DNA of 64,000 nucleotides, taken from NCBI RefSeq assembly GCF_051014445.1, contig NW_027488365.1:44154001-44218000 (forward strand). Reading direction: 5' to 3'. Shown in pieces: positions 8,232 through 19,600 of this stretch. Source of the stretch: Colletes latitarsis (taxonomy: Eukaryota > Arthropoda > Insecta > Hymenoptera > Colletidae). How positions within the stretch are numbered: position 1 is the stretch's first letter; each line of letters begins with the position of its first letter. Under the pieces are notes generated by a model. It did not search any database. It saw only the letters and a list, made by a program, of their open reading frames with translations, and was not told the DNA's origin. The translations under genes and the position numbers were made by a program.

Positions 8232-9621
8232 CATAGCCAACGCCTTTAACACCGTCTCCTGGGGGGCGATAGGTCGGGCACTCCAGTACCACCGGGTGCC
8301 CGCCTATCTATGCCGACTGATCGGGGATTATCTGCGGGGCAGGGTAGTCCAATATCCGGGTCGGAACGGGATGGAGCAGAGAGCGGTGCACCGCGGGGTT
8401 CCACAGGGGTCGGTCCTAGGGCCGCTCTTGTGGAACTTGGCCTATGACGCGGTGCTGCGGGCTGACCTCCCCATCGGCGTGTCGTTGGTTTGTTATGCCG
8501 ACGACACCCTGGTGATAGCCGGCGGGGATACGTGGAGGAGGGCCGTGGCCCTCGCGGAGGAAGGAACGGCACGAGTCGTCGCCGAAGTAGAGCGTCTGGG
8601 GTTGCGCGTGGCACCCCAGAAGACCGAGGCCATCTGGCTGTGTAACGTCAGTGGTCGCGGGGTGCCGCGCCAGGCGTCTCTACGAGTGGGCGGAGCCCAA
8701 GTCGGGGTGGGGCGCCGAATGAAGTATTTGGGCCTCACCCTCGACAGCTACTGGCGGTTCGGGCATCATTTGGAAGGGTTGGGTCCCCGTATTGAAAGGG
8801 CAGCGGCCGCGTTAGGCCGCATAATGCCCAATCTCGGGGGGCCCAACATGGCGGCACGGCGGCTGTATTTGGGAGTCGTCCGGTCCATGGCGCTTTATGG
8901 CGCGCCAATATGGGCCGGCGGTCTGATGGCCAATCGGCGGGGTGCTTTTGTACTCCGCCGGTTACAGAGGTTGGTCGCCATCAGAGTCGTGCGGGGTTAT
9001 CGCACGATCTCCTACACTGCCGCCACCTTGCTGGCGGGTTCCACACCGTTTCACCTGCTGGCGAAAATGGACGCAGAGATGTATCAAAGCCTCTGCGACC
9101 TTCGCCAGCGGGGCGTGGACCCGCACGGCGAGGAGGCCGCCAGGGCCCGAAGCCAGGCGCGGCGACGCGTCTATAGTCGGTGGCTGATCTGGTTATCCAA
9201 GCCAGAGCAGCAGGATGATCGCGTCGCCGCGGCGGTCCGCCCAGTATTTTACGCCTGGGTGGGCCGTAGCTGGGGTACGCCCACCTACCGCCTGACACAA
9301 GTACTGACCGGACACGGTTGCTTCGGTCGATACTTGCATCGGATAGGGCGGGAGGCGACGGCTGCGTGCCATCACTGCAGGGGAAGGGAGGACACCGTGC
9401 AGCACACGTTGGAGTTTTGTCCAGCGTGGGCAGCGCAGCGCGGTGTCCTCGTTAGATCGATTGGAGCGGACCTCTCGCTGCCGGCCGTCATACGTGCGAT
9501 GGTCGGCAGTGAGGAGGCCTGGGCGGCCATGGCCTTATTTTGTGAAGAGGTCATGGCCGCCAAGCAGGACGCCGAAAGGGCGCGTGAGGAGGTGGGGGAC
9601 AGGCGGCGACGCCGACCGTAA
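8209..9621 (+). CDS. ORF2 fragment 3: catalytic RT core and C-terminal CCHC
   Basis: This segment carries the RT catalytic core: SLDIANAFN (first catalytic Asp), GVPQGSVLGPLLWN, and CYADDTLV with YADD at 8494-8505. Then come KTEAIWL and YLGLTLDSYWRF (thumb entry), and a C-terminal region ending in a C-x2-C-x8-H-x4-C knuckle (CHHC...H...C) and a basic tail. The first ATG is an accident of the frameshift: the equivalent stretch of element B is continuous with the upstream RT half. The TAA is at 9619-9621. Confidence 0.8.
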   Translation: MALAVSLDIANAFNTVSWGAIGRALQYHRVPAYLCRLIGDYLRGRVVQYPGRNGMEQRAVHRGVPQGSVLGPLLWNLAYDAVLRADLPIGVSLVCYADDTLVIAGGDTWRRAVALAEEGTARVVAEVERLGLRVAPQKTEAIWLCNVSGRGVPRQASLRVGGAQVGVGRRMKYLGLTLDSYWRFGHHLEGLGPRIERAAAALGRIMPNLGGPNMAARRLYLGVVRSMALYGAPIWAGGLMANRRGAFVLRRLQRLVAIRVVRGYRTISYTAATLLAGSTPFHLLAKMDAEMYQSLCDLRQRGVDPHGEEAARARSQARRRVYSRWLIWLSKPEQQDDRVAAAVRPVFYAWVGRSWGTPTYRLTQVLTGHGCFGRYLHRIGREATAACHHCRGREDTVQHTLEFCPAWAAQRGVLVRSIGADLSLPAVIRAMVGSEEAWAAMALFCEEVMAAKQDAERAREEVGDRRRRRP

Positions 9622-10054
9622 GACCCTCCACCGCTCCCCGTGACTGGGGGAGCGCGATGGGGTCGGTGATGGTGTTTGTGGTGCGAGGTGAGGGACTTTA
9701 TCCCCTCATTCCCCCTCGCACCCAGCCCATCACCGGACCGGGGGCCCGGTCGCGGCTAGTAGCAACGGCACGAGTGGGGGCGACGTAGCGTGTGACCGCG
9801 CCGCGTCGCCGGGGGGCAATCAGATTAGTTTGCCCCCCATTGGGGGAGGACGATAACATCTCCTCCCCCGGGAAGAGCCCGTAGTAGGGCGTTGCGCCAA
9901 CGGGGAGAGTCACGGTAGTATGGCTAGTTTGGTTCCCGTGACACTCCCCAGATAAAGGGCGCAGGCGGTCACCGTGGTGTTTTAGCCGGTAAGAGTCCGG
10001 CACTACCCCGGCCTCCCCCCCAGGGAGCCGGGGTGTCCATGAGGATTTCACCAC

Positions 10055-10057
<3 letters not shown>
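9622..10057 (+). other. stem-loop-rich 3' UTR of element A copy 1
   Basis: No ORF is supported. Inverted repeats follow one another: 9632-9639 with 9647-9654; a bipartite hairpin 9665-9672 with 9727-9734 enclosing 9680-9688 with 9714-9722; 9811-9819 with 9830-9838; 9842-9850 with 9861-9869; 9902-9915 with 9936-9949 (one A-A mismatch); and 10006-10017 with 10023-10033. The 3' UTR of R1-clade elements is what the RT recognises during TPRT, so the terminal structures are candidates for that signal. Confidence 0.8.
9967..9985 (+). promoter_or_regulatory. 3' UTR motif shared with element B
   Basis: GGTCACCGTGGTGTTTTAG lies 72 nt before the poly(A). Element B has GGTCACCGTGGGGTTTTTAG at 33991-34010, in an otherwise different 3' UTR. 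Both elements then end in a GATTT...CCACG sequence just before the A tail. It is a candidate RT recognition element (inference). Confidence 0.6.

Positions 10058-10086
<29 letters not shown>
10058..10086 (+). other. poly(A) tail of element A copy 1
   Basis: 29 uninterrupted A follow CCACGTT, the normal 3' end of a TPRT product. The last A may belong to the target-site duplication. Confidence 0.95.
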
Positions 10087-10088
<2 letters not shown>

Positions 10089-10102
10089 TCTGGGATATGC
10101 GC
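10087..10102 (+). repeat. 3' target-site duplication of element A copy 1
   Basis: GGTCTGGGATATGCGC directly follows the A tail and repeats 3084-3099. The satellite resumes with the unusual variant CATATCTGG, which is also found after copy 2. Confidence 0.9.
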
Positions 10103-13100
10103 ATATCTGGCTTATACTTTCGTCTTTTTCGCAAACTTGTTGGCCAGATCCTGGGTTTTTTCGGGTTTGAATCACGAAGCAACGTGGTACCACACTGAAG
10201 CAGTCAATTAAACCTGGTTTCGATCATTATTTTAGAGGATAACACCGGTTAGGTCTGGGTTAGGTCTGGGTTATGCCTGCATCAGGCTCATGATTTTGCC
10301 TTCTTCGCATACTTCTTGGCCAGATCCTGGGTTTTTTCGTGTTTGAATCACGTAGTAATGTGGTAGCACAATGAAGCAGTCAATTAACCCTGGTTTCGAT
10401 CCATATTTTGGAGGATAACACCGGTTAGGTCTGGGTTAGGTCTGGGTTATGCCCGCATCTGGCTCATGATTTTGCCTTTTTCGCAAACTTGTTGGCCAGA
10501 TCTTGGGTTTCGTTCGTGTTTGAATCACGTAGTAATGTGGTAACACACTGAAGCAGTCAATTAAACCTCGTTTCGCTCAGTATTTTAGAGGATAACATCG
10601 GTTAGGTCTGGCTTAGGTCTCGGTCATACCCGCATCTGGCTCATGATTTTGCCTTCTTCGCATACTTGTTGGCCAGATCCTGGGTTTTTTTCGTGTTTGA
10701 ATCACGTAGGAATGTGGTAACACACTGGAGCAGTCAATTAAACCTGGTTTCGATCAATATTTCAGAGGATAACACCGGTTAGGTCTGGGTTAGGTCCGGG
10801 ATATGCCCGCATCTGGCTCATGATTTTGCCTTCTTCGCATACTTGTTGGCCAGATCCTGGGTTTTTTTCGTGTTTGAATCAAGTAGTAATGTGGTAACAC
10901 AATGAAGCAGTCAATTAAGCCAGGTTTCGATGAATATTTTAGAGGATAACACCGGTTAGGTCTGGGTTAGGTCTGGGATATGCGCGCATCTGGCTTATAC
11001 CTTCGCTTTATTCGCAAACCTGTTGGCCAGATCCTGGGTTTTTTCCGTGTTTGAATCACGTAGTAATGTGGTACCACAGTGAAGGAGTCAATTAAACCTG
11101 GTTTCGATCAATATTTTAGAGGATAACACCGGGTAGGTCTGAGTTAGGTCTGGGATATGCGCGCATCTGGCTTATACTTTCGCTTTATTCGCAAACCTGT
11201 TGGCCAGATCCTGGGTTTTTTCCGTGTTTGAATCACGTAGTAATGTAGTACCACAGTGAAGGAGTCAATTAAACCTGGTTTCGATCAATATTTCAGAGGA
11301 TAACACCGGTTAGGTCTGGGTTAGGTCCGGGATATGCCCGCATCTGGCTCATGATTTTGCCTTCTTCGCATACTTGTTGGCCAGATCCTGGGTTTTTTTC
11401 GTGTTTGAATCACGTAGTAATGTGGTAACACACTTAAGCAGTCAATTAAACCTGGTTTCGATCAATATTTTAGAGGATAACACCGGTTAGGTCTGGGTTA
11501 GGTCCGGGATATGCCCGCATCTGGCTCATGATTTTGCCTTCTTCGCATACTTGTTGGCCAGATCCTGGGTTTTTTTCGTGTTTGAATCAAGTAGTAATGT
11601 GGTAACACAATGAAGCAGTCAATTTACCCTGGTTTCGATCAATATTTTGGAGGATAACACCGGTTAGGTCTGGGTTAGGTCTAGGTTATGCCCGCATCTG
11701 GCTTATACTTTCGCCTTTTTCGCAAACTTGTTGGGTAGATCCTGGGTTTTTTTCGGGTTTGAATCACGTGGTAATGTGGTACGACACAGAAACAATCCAT
11801 TAAACCTGGATTGGGACAGTATTTTAGAGGATAACACCCGTTAGGTCTGGGTTAGGTCTGGGATATGCGCGCATCTGGCTTATACTTTCGCCTTTTTCGC
11901 AAACTTGTTGGCTAGATCCTGGGTTCTTTTCGAGTTTGAATAACGCAGTAATGTGGTACCACACTGAAGCAGTCAATTAAACCTGGTTTCGATCAATATT
12001 TCACAGGATAACACCGGTTAGGTCTGGGTTATGCCCGCATCAGGCTCATGATTTTGCCTTCGTCGCATACTTGTTGGCCAGATCCTGGGTTTTTTTCGTG
12101 TTTGAATCACGCAGTAATGTGGTAACACACTGAAGGAGTCAATTAAACCTGGTTTCGATCAATATTTTAGAGGATAACACCGGTTAGGTCTGGGTTAGGT
12201 CTGGTATATGCGCGCATCTGGCTTATACTTTCGCCTTTTTCGCAAACTTGTTGGCCAGATCCTGGGGTTTTACCGTGTTTGAATCACGTAGTAATGTGGT
12301 ACCGCACTGAGGCAGTCAATTAAACCTGGTTTCGATCAATATTTCACAGGATAACACCGGTTAGGTCTGGGTTATGCCCGCATCAGGCTCATGATTTTGC
12401 CTTCGTCGCATACTTGTTGGCCAGATCCTGGGTTTTTTTCGTGTTTGAATCACGCAGTAATGTGGTAACGCACTGAAGGAGTCAATTAAACCTGGTTTCG
12501 ATCAATATTTTAGAGGATAACACCGGTTAGGTCTGGGTTAGGTCTGGGTTATGCCCGCATCTGGCTCATGATTTTGCCTCCTTCGCATACTTGTTGGCCA
12601 TATCCTGGGTTTTCTTCGTGTTTGAATCACGTAGTAATGTGGTAACACACTGAAGCAGTCAATTAAACCTGGTTTCGATCAATATTTCAGAGGATAACAC
12701 CGGTTAGGTCTGGGTTAGCTCTGGGTTATGCCCGCATCTGGCTCATGATTTTGCCTTCTTCTCATACTTGTTGGCCAGATCCTGGGTTTTTTTCGTGTTT
12801 GAATCACGTAGTAATGTGGTAACACACTGATGCAGTCAATTAAACCTGGTTTCGATCAATATTTTAGAGGATAACACCGGTTAGGTCTGGGTTAGGTCCG
12901 GCATATGCCCGCATCTGGCTCATGATTTTGCCTTCTTCGCATACTTGTTGGCCAGATCCTGGGTTTTTTTCGTGTTTGAATCACGTAGTAATGTGGTAAT
13001 ACACTGAAGCAGTCAATTAAACCTGGTTTCGATCAATATTTTAGAGGATAACAACGGTTAGGTCTGGGTTAGGTCTGGGTTATGCCCGCATCTGGCTCAT

Positions 13101-14285
13101 GATTTTGCCTTCTTCGCATACTTGTTGGCCAGATCCTGGGTTTTTTTCGTGTTTGAATCAAGTAGTAATGTGGTAACACAATGAAGCAGTCAATTTACCC
13201 TGGTTTCGATCAATATTTTGGAGGATAACACCGGTTAGGTCTGGGTTAGGTCTAGGTTATGCCCGCATCTGGCTTATACTTTCGCCTTTTTCGCAAACTT
13301 GTTGGGTAGATCCTGGGTTTTTTTCGGGTTTGAATCACGTGGTAATGTGGTACGACACAGAAACAATCCATTAAACCTGGATTGGGACAGTATTTTAGAG
13401 GATAACACCGGTTAGGTCTGGGTTAGGTCTGGGATATGCGCGCATCTGGCTTATACTTTCACCTTTTTCGCAAACTTGTTGGCTAGATCCTGGGTTTTTT
13501 TCGAGTTTGAATAACGCAGTAATGTGGTACCACACTGAAGCAGTCAATTAAACCTGGCTTCGGTCAATATTTTAGAGGATAGCACCGGTTAGGTCTGGGT
13601 TAGGTCTGGGATATGCGCGCATCTGGCTCATGATTTTGCCTTCTTCGCATACTTGTTGGCCAGATCCTGGGTTTTTTTCGTGTTTGAATCACGTAGTAAT
13701 GTGGTAACACACTGAAGCAGTCAATTAAACCTGGTTTCGATCAATATTTTAGAGGATAACACCGGTAAGGTCTGGGTTAGGTCTGGGATATGCGCGCATC
13801 TGGCTTATACTTTCGCCTTTTTCGGAAACTTGTTGGCCAGATCCTGGGTTTTTTCCGTGTTTGAATCACGTAGTAATGTGGTACCACACTGAGGCAGTCA
13901 ATTAAACCTGGTTTCGATCAATATTTTAGAGGATAACACCGGTTAGGTCTGGTATATGCGCGCATCTGGCTTATACTTTCGCCTTTTTCGCAATCTTGTT
14001 GGCCAGATCATGGGTTTTTTTCGAGTTTGAATAACGCAGTAATGTGGTACCACACTGAAGCAGTCAATTAAACCTGGCTTCGGTCAATATTTTAGAGGAT
14101 AGCACCGGTTAGGTCTGGGTTAGGTCTGGGATATGCGCGCATCTGGCTCATGATTTTGCCTTCTTCGCATACTTGTTGGCCAGATCCTGGGTTTTTTTCG
14201 TGTTTGAATCACGTAGTAATGTGGTAACACACTGAAGCAGTCAATTAAACCTGGTTTCGATCAATATTTTAGAGGATAACACCGG

Positions 14286-14329
14286 TAAGGTCTGGGTTAG
14301 GTCTGGGTTAGGTCTGGGTTAGGTCTGGG
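14286..14329 (+). repeat. four-unit 11-mer tract
   Basis: One variant unit TAAGGTCTGGG (14286-14296) is followed by three perfect TTAGGTCTGGG units (14297-14329). This is the longest tract I found in the window, so the unit number expands locally without the rest of the monomer changing. Confidence 0.95.
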
Positions 14330-16665
14330 ATATGCGCGCATCTGGCTTATACTTTCGCCTTTTTCGCAAACTTGTTGGCCAGATCCTGGGTTTTTTCCGT
14401 GTTTGAATCACGTAGTAATGTGGTACCACACTGAGGCAGTCAATTAAACCTGGTTTCGATCAATATTTTAGAGGATAACACCGGTTAGGTCTGGTATATG
14501 CGCGCATCTGGCTTATACTTTCGCCTTTTTCGCAATCTTGTTGGCCAGATCATGGGTTTTTTCCGTGTTTGAATCACGTAGTAACGTTGTACCACACTGA
14601 GGCTGTCAATTAAACCTGGTTTCGATCAATATTTTAGAGGATAACACCGGTTAGGTGTGGGTTAGGTCTGGTATATGCGCGCATCTGGCTTATACTTTCG
14701 CCTTTTTCGCAAACTTGTTGGCCAGATCCTGGGGTTTTACCGTGTTTGAATCACGTAGTAATGTGGTACCGCACTGAGGCAGTCAATTAAACCTGGTTTC
14801 GATCAATATTTCACAAGATAACACCGGTTAGGTCTGGGTTAGGTCTGGGTTATGCCCGCATCAGGCTCATGATTTTGCCTTCGTCGCATACTTGTTGGCC
14901 AGATCCTGGGTTTTTTTCGTGTTTGAATCGCGCAGTAATGTGGTAACACACTGAAGGAGTCAATTAAACCTGGTTTCGATCAATATTTTAGAGGATAACA
15001 CCGGTTAGGTCTGGGTTAGGTCTGGGTTATGCCCGCATCTGGCTCATGATTTTGCCTCCTTCGCATACTTGTTGGCCATATCCTGGGTTTTCTTCGTGTT
15101 TGAATCACGTAGTAATGTGGTAACACACTGAAGCAGTCAATTAAACCTGGTTTCGATCAATATTTCAGAGGATAACACCGGTTAGGTCTGGGTTAGGTCT
15201 GGGTTATGCCCGCATCCGGCTCATGATTTTGCCTTCTTCTCATACTTGTTGGCCAGATCCTGGGTTTTTTTCGTGTTTGAATCACGTAGTAATGTGGTAA
15301 CACACTGAAGCAGTCAATTAAACCTGGTTTCGATCAATATTTTAGAGGACAACACCGGTTAGGTCTGGGTTAGGTCCGGCATATGCCCGCATCTGGCTCA
15401 TGATTTTGCCATCTTCGCATACTTGTTGGCCAGATCCTGGGTTTTTTTCGTGTTTGAATCACGTAGTAATGTGGTAATACACTGAAGCAGTCAATTAAAC
15501 CTGGTTTCGATCAATATTTTAGAGGATAATACCGGTTAGGTCTGGGTTAGGTCTGGTATATGCGCGCATCTGGCTTATACTTTCGCCTTTTTCGCAAACT
15601 TGTTGGCCAGATCATGTGTTTTTTCCGTGTTTGAATCACGTAGTAATGTTGTACCACACTGAGGCAGTCAATTAAACCTGGATTCGGACAGTATTTTAGA
15701 GGATAACACCGGTTAGGTCTGGGTTTGGTCTGGGTTATGCCCGCATCTGGCTCATGATTTTGCCTTCTTCGCATACTTGTTGGCCAGATCCTGGGTTTTT
15801 TTCGTGTTTGTATCACGTAGTAATGTGGTAACACACTGAAGCAGTCAATTAAACCTGGTTTCGATCAATATTTTAGAGGATAACACCGGTTAGGTCTGGG
15901 TTAGGTCTGGGTTATGCCCGCATCTGGCTTATACTTTCGCCTTTCCGCAAACTTGTTGGCCAGATCATGTGTTTTTTCCGTGTTTGAATCACGTAGTAAT
16001 GTTGTACCACACTGAGGCAGTCAATTAAACCTGGATTCGGACAGTATTTTAGAGGATAACACCGGTTAGGTCTGGGTTATGTCTAGGATATGCGCGCATA
16101 TGGCTTATACTTTCTCCTTTTTCGCTAACTTGTTGGCTAGATCCTGGGATTTGTCGGGTTTCGAATCACGTAGTAATGTGGTAACACACTGAAGCAGTCA
16201 ATTAAACCTGGTTTCGATCTATATTTTAGAGGATAACACCGGTTATGTCTGGGTTAGGTCTGGGATATGCGCGCATCTGGCATATGCTTTCGCCTTTTTC
16301 GCAAACTTGTTGGCTAGATCCTGGATTTTTTTCGTGATTGAATCACGTAGTAATGTTTTAACACACTGAAGCAGTCAATCAAACCTGGTTTCGATCAATA
16401 TTTTAGAGGATAACACCGGTTAGGTATGGGTTAGGTCCGGGATATGCCCGCATCTGGCTCATGATTTTGCCTTCTTCGCATACTTGTTGGCCAGATCCTG
16501 GGTTTTTTTCGTGTTTGAATCAAGTAGTAATGTGGTAACACAATGAAGCAGTCAATTAACCCTGGTTTCGATCAATATTTTGGAGGATAACACCGGTTAG
16601 GTCTGGGTTAGGTCTGGGTTATGCCCGCATCTGGCTCATGATTTCGCCTTCTTCGCATACTTGTT

Positions 16666-19600
16666 GGACAGATCCTGGGTTTTTTCCGTGTTTGAATCAC
16701 GTAGTAATGTGGTACCACACTGAGGCAGTCAATTAAACCTGGTTTCGATCAATATTTCAGAGGATAACACCGGTTAGGTCTGGGCTAGGTCCGGGATATG
16801 CCCGCATCTGGCTCATGATTTTGCCTTTTTCGCAAAGTTGTTGGCCAGATCTAGGGTTTCTTTCGTGTTTGAATCACGTAGTAATGTGGTAACACACTGA
16901 AGCAATCAATTAAACCTGGTTTCGATAATTATTTTAGAGGATAACACCGGTTAGGTCTAGGTTAGGTCCGGGATATGCCCGCATCTGGCTCATGATTTCG
17001 CCTTCTTCGCATACTAGTTGGCCAGATCCTGGGTTTTTTTCGTTTTGAATCACGTAGTAATGTGGTAACACACTGAAGCAGTCAATTAAACCTGGTTTCG
17101 ATCAATATTTTAGAGGATAACACCGGTTAGGTCTGGGTTAGGTCTGGGATATGCGCGCATCTGGCTTATACTTTCGCCTTTTTCGCAAACTTGCTGGCCA
17201 GATCCTGGGTTTTTTCCGTGTCTGAATCACGTAGTAATGTGGTACCACACTGAGGCAGTCAATTAAACCTGGTTTCGATCAATATTTTAGAGGATAACAC
17301 CGGTTAGGTCTGGAATATGCGCGCATCTGGCTTATACTTTCGCCTTTTTCGCAAACTTGTTGGCCAGATCATGGGTTTTTTCCGTGTTTGAATCACGTAG
17401 TAACGTTGTACCACACTGAGGCAGTCAATTAAACCTGGTTCCGATCAATATTTTAGAGGATAACACCGGTTAGGTCTGGGTTAGGTCTGGTATATGCGCG
17501 CATCTGGCTTATACTTTCGCCTTTTTCGTAAACTTGTTGGCCAGATCCTGGGTTTTTTCCGTGTTTGAATCACGTAGTAATGTGGTACCACACTGAGGCA
17601 GTCAATTAAACCTGGTTTCGATCAATATTTCACAGGATAACACCGGTAGGTCTGGGTTAGGTCTGGGTTATGCCCGCATCAGGCTCATGATTTTGCCTTC
17701 GTCGCATACTTGTTGGCCAGATCCTGGGTTTTTTTCGTGTTTGAATCACGTAGTAATGTGGTAACACACTGAAGGAGTCAATTAAACCTGGTTTTGATCA
17801 ATATTTTAGAGGATAACACCGGTTAGGTCTGGGTTAGGTCTGGGTTATGCCCGCATCTGGCTCATGATTTTGCCTCCTTCGCATACTTGTTGGCCATATC
17901 CTGGGTTTTCTTCGTGTTGGAATCACGTAGTAATGTGGTAACACACTGAAGCAGTCAATTAAACCTGGTTTCGATCAATATTTCAGAGGATAACACCGGT
18001 TAGGTCTGGGTTAGGTCTGGGTTATGCCCGCATCTGGCTCATGATTTTGCCTTCTTCGCATACTTGTTGGCCAGATCCTGGGTTTTTTTCGTGTTTGAAT
18101 CACGTAGTAATGTGGTAACACACTGAAGCAGTCAATTAAACCTGGTTTCGATCAATATTTTAGAGGATAACACCGGTTAGGTCTGGGTTAGGTCCGGGAT
18201 ATGCCCGCATCTGGCTCATGATTTTGCCTTCTTCGCATACTTGTTGGCCAGATCCTGGGTTTTTTTCGTGTTTGAATCACGTAGTAATGTGGTAATACAC
18301 TGAAGCAGTCAATTAAACCTGGTTTCGATCAATATTTTAGAGGATAACACCGGTTAGGTCTGGGTTAGGTCTGGGTTATGCCCGCATCTGGCTCATGATT
18401 TTGCCTTCTTCGCATACTTGTTGGCCAGATCCTGGGTTTTTTTCGTGTGTGAATCACGTAGTAATGTGGTAACACACTGAAGCAGTCAATTAAACCAGGT
18501 TTCGATGAATATTTTAGAGGATAACACCGGTTAGGTCTGGGTTAGGTCTGGGATATGCGCGCATCTGGCTTATACTTTCGCCTTTTTCGCAAACTTGTTG
18601 GCCAGATCCTGGGTTTTTTCCGTGTTTGAATCACGTAGTAATGTGGTACCACAGTGAAGGTGTCAATTAAACCTGGTTTCGATCAATATTTCAGAGGATA
18701 ACACCGGTTAGGTCTGGGTTAGGTCTGGGATATGCGCGCATCTGGCTTATACTTTCGCTTTATTCGCAAACCTGTTGGCCAGATCCTGGGTTTTTTCCGT
18801 GTTTGAATCACGTAGTAATGTGGTACCACAGTGAAGGAGTCAATTAAACCTGGTTTCGATCAATATTTTAGAGGATAACACCGGGTAGGTCTGGGTTAGG
18901 TCCGGGATATGCCCGCAGCTGGCTCATGATTTTGCCTTCTTCGCATACTTGTTGGCCAGATCCTGGGTTTTTTTCGTGTTTGAATCACGTAGTAATGTGG
19001 TAACACACTGAAGCAGTCAATTAAACCTGGTTTCGATCAATATTTTAGAGGATAACACCGGTTAGGTCTGGGTTAGGTCTGGGTTATGCCCGCATCTGGC
19101 TCATGATTTCGCCTTCTTCGCATACTTGTTGGCCAGATCCTGGGTTTTTTCCGTGTTTGAATCACGTAGTAATGTTGTACCACACTGAGGCAGTCAATTA
19201 AACCTGGATTCGGACAGTATTTTAGAGGATAACACCGGTTAGGTCTGGGTTAGGTCCGGGATATGCCCGCATCTGGCTCATGATTTTGCCTTCTTCGCAT
19301 ACTTGTTGGCCAGATCCTGGGTTTTTTTCGTGTTTGAATCAAGTAGTAATGTGGTAACACAATGAAGCAGTCAATTAACCCTGGTTTCGATCAATATTTT
19401 GGAGGATAACACCGGTTAGGTCTGGGTTAGGTCTAGGTTATGCCCGCATCTGGCTTATACTTTCGCCTTTTTCGCAAACTTGTTGGGTAGATCCTGGGTT
19501 TTTTTCGGGTTTGAATCACGTGGTAATGTGGTACGACACAGAAACAATCCATTAAACCTGGATTGGAACAGTATTTTAGAGGATAACACCGGTTAGGTCT

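Larger units (their letters stand above)
6517..9621 (+). pseudogene. ORF2 (endonuclease-reverse transcriptase) of element A copy 1, two frameshifts
   Basis: ORF2 encodes the polyprotein that nicks the target and primes reverse transcription on the cut (TPRT). Read across the breaks it spans about 1035 codons, usual for the R1 clade. Order: APE-type endonuclease (AEPY near residue 35, GDFNAH near 122, LSDH near 198), linker, RT (APGPDG, FRPICL, FGFRRGRST, DIANAFN, GVPQGSVLGPLLWN, YADD, YLGLTLD), and a C-terminal C-x2-C-x8-H-x4-C knuckle near the end. The frame shifts at the G6 run 7365-7370 (one base short) and is restored at the G8 run 8200-8207 (one base extra). The related intact element B guides both placements. 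Confidence 0.9.
3100..10086 (+). mobile_element. R1-clade (SART-like) non-LTR retrotransposon A, copy 1
   Basis: This is a full-length LINE of about 6987 bp: 5' UTR, ORF1 (Gag-like with zinc knuckles), ORF2 (APE endonuclease, RT, CCHC), 3' UTR and a 29-A tail, flanked by a 16-bp target-site duplication in satellite. It is visibly GC-rich against the satellite. The SART-like assignment rests on the TAATG ORF1/ORF2 overlap, the three CCHC-type knuckles, the R1-type ORF2 layout and insertion in a TTAGG-containing repeat. The copy looks non-autonomous: ORF1 has a stop at 6065 and ORF2 has two frameshifts. A TRAS-like or new R1 lineage is possible; a phylogeny of the RT would decide. Confidence 0.93.
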
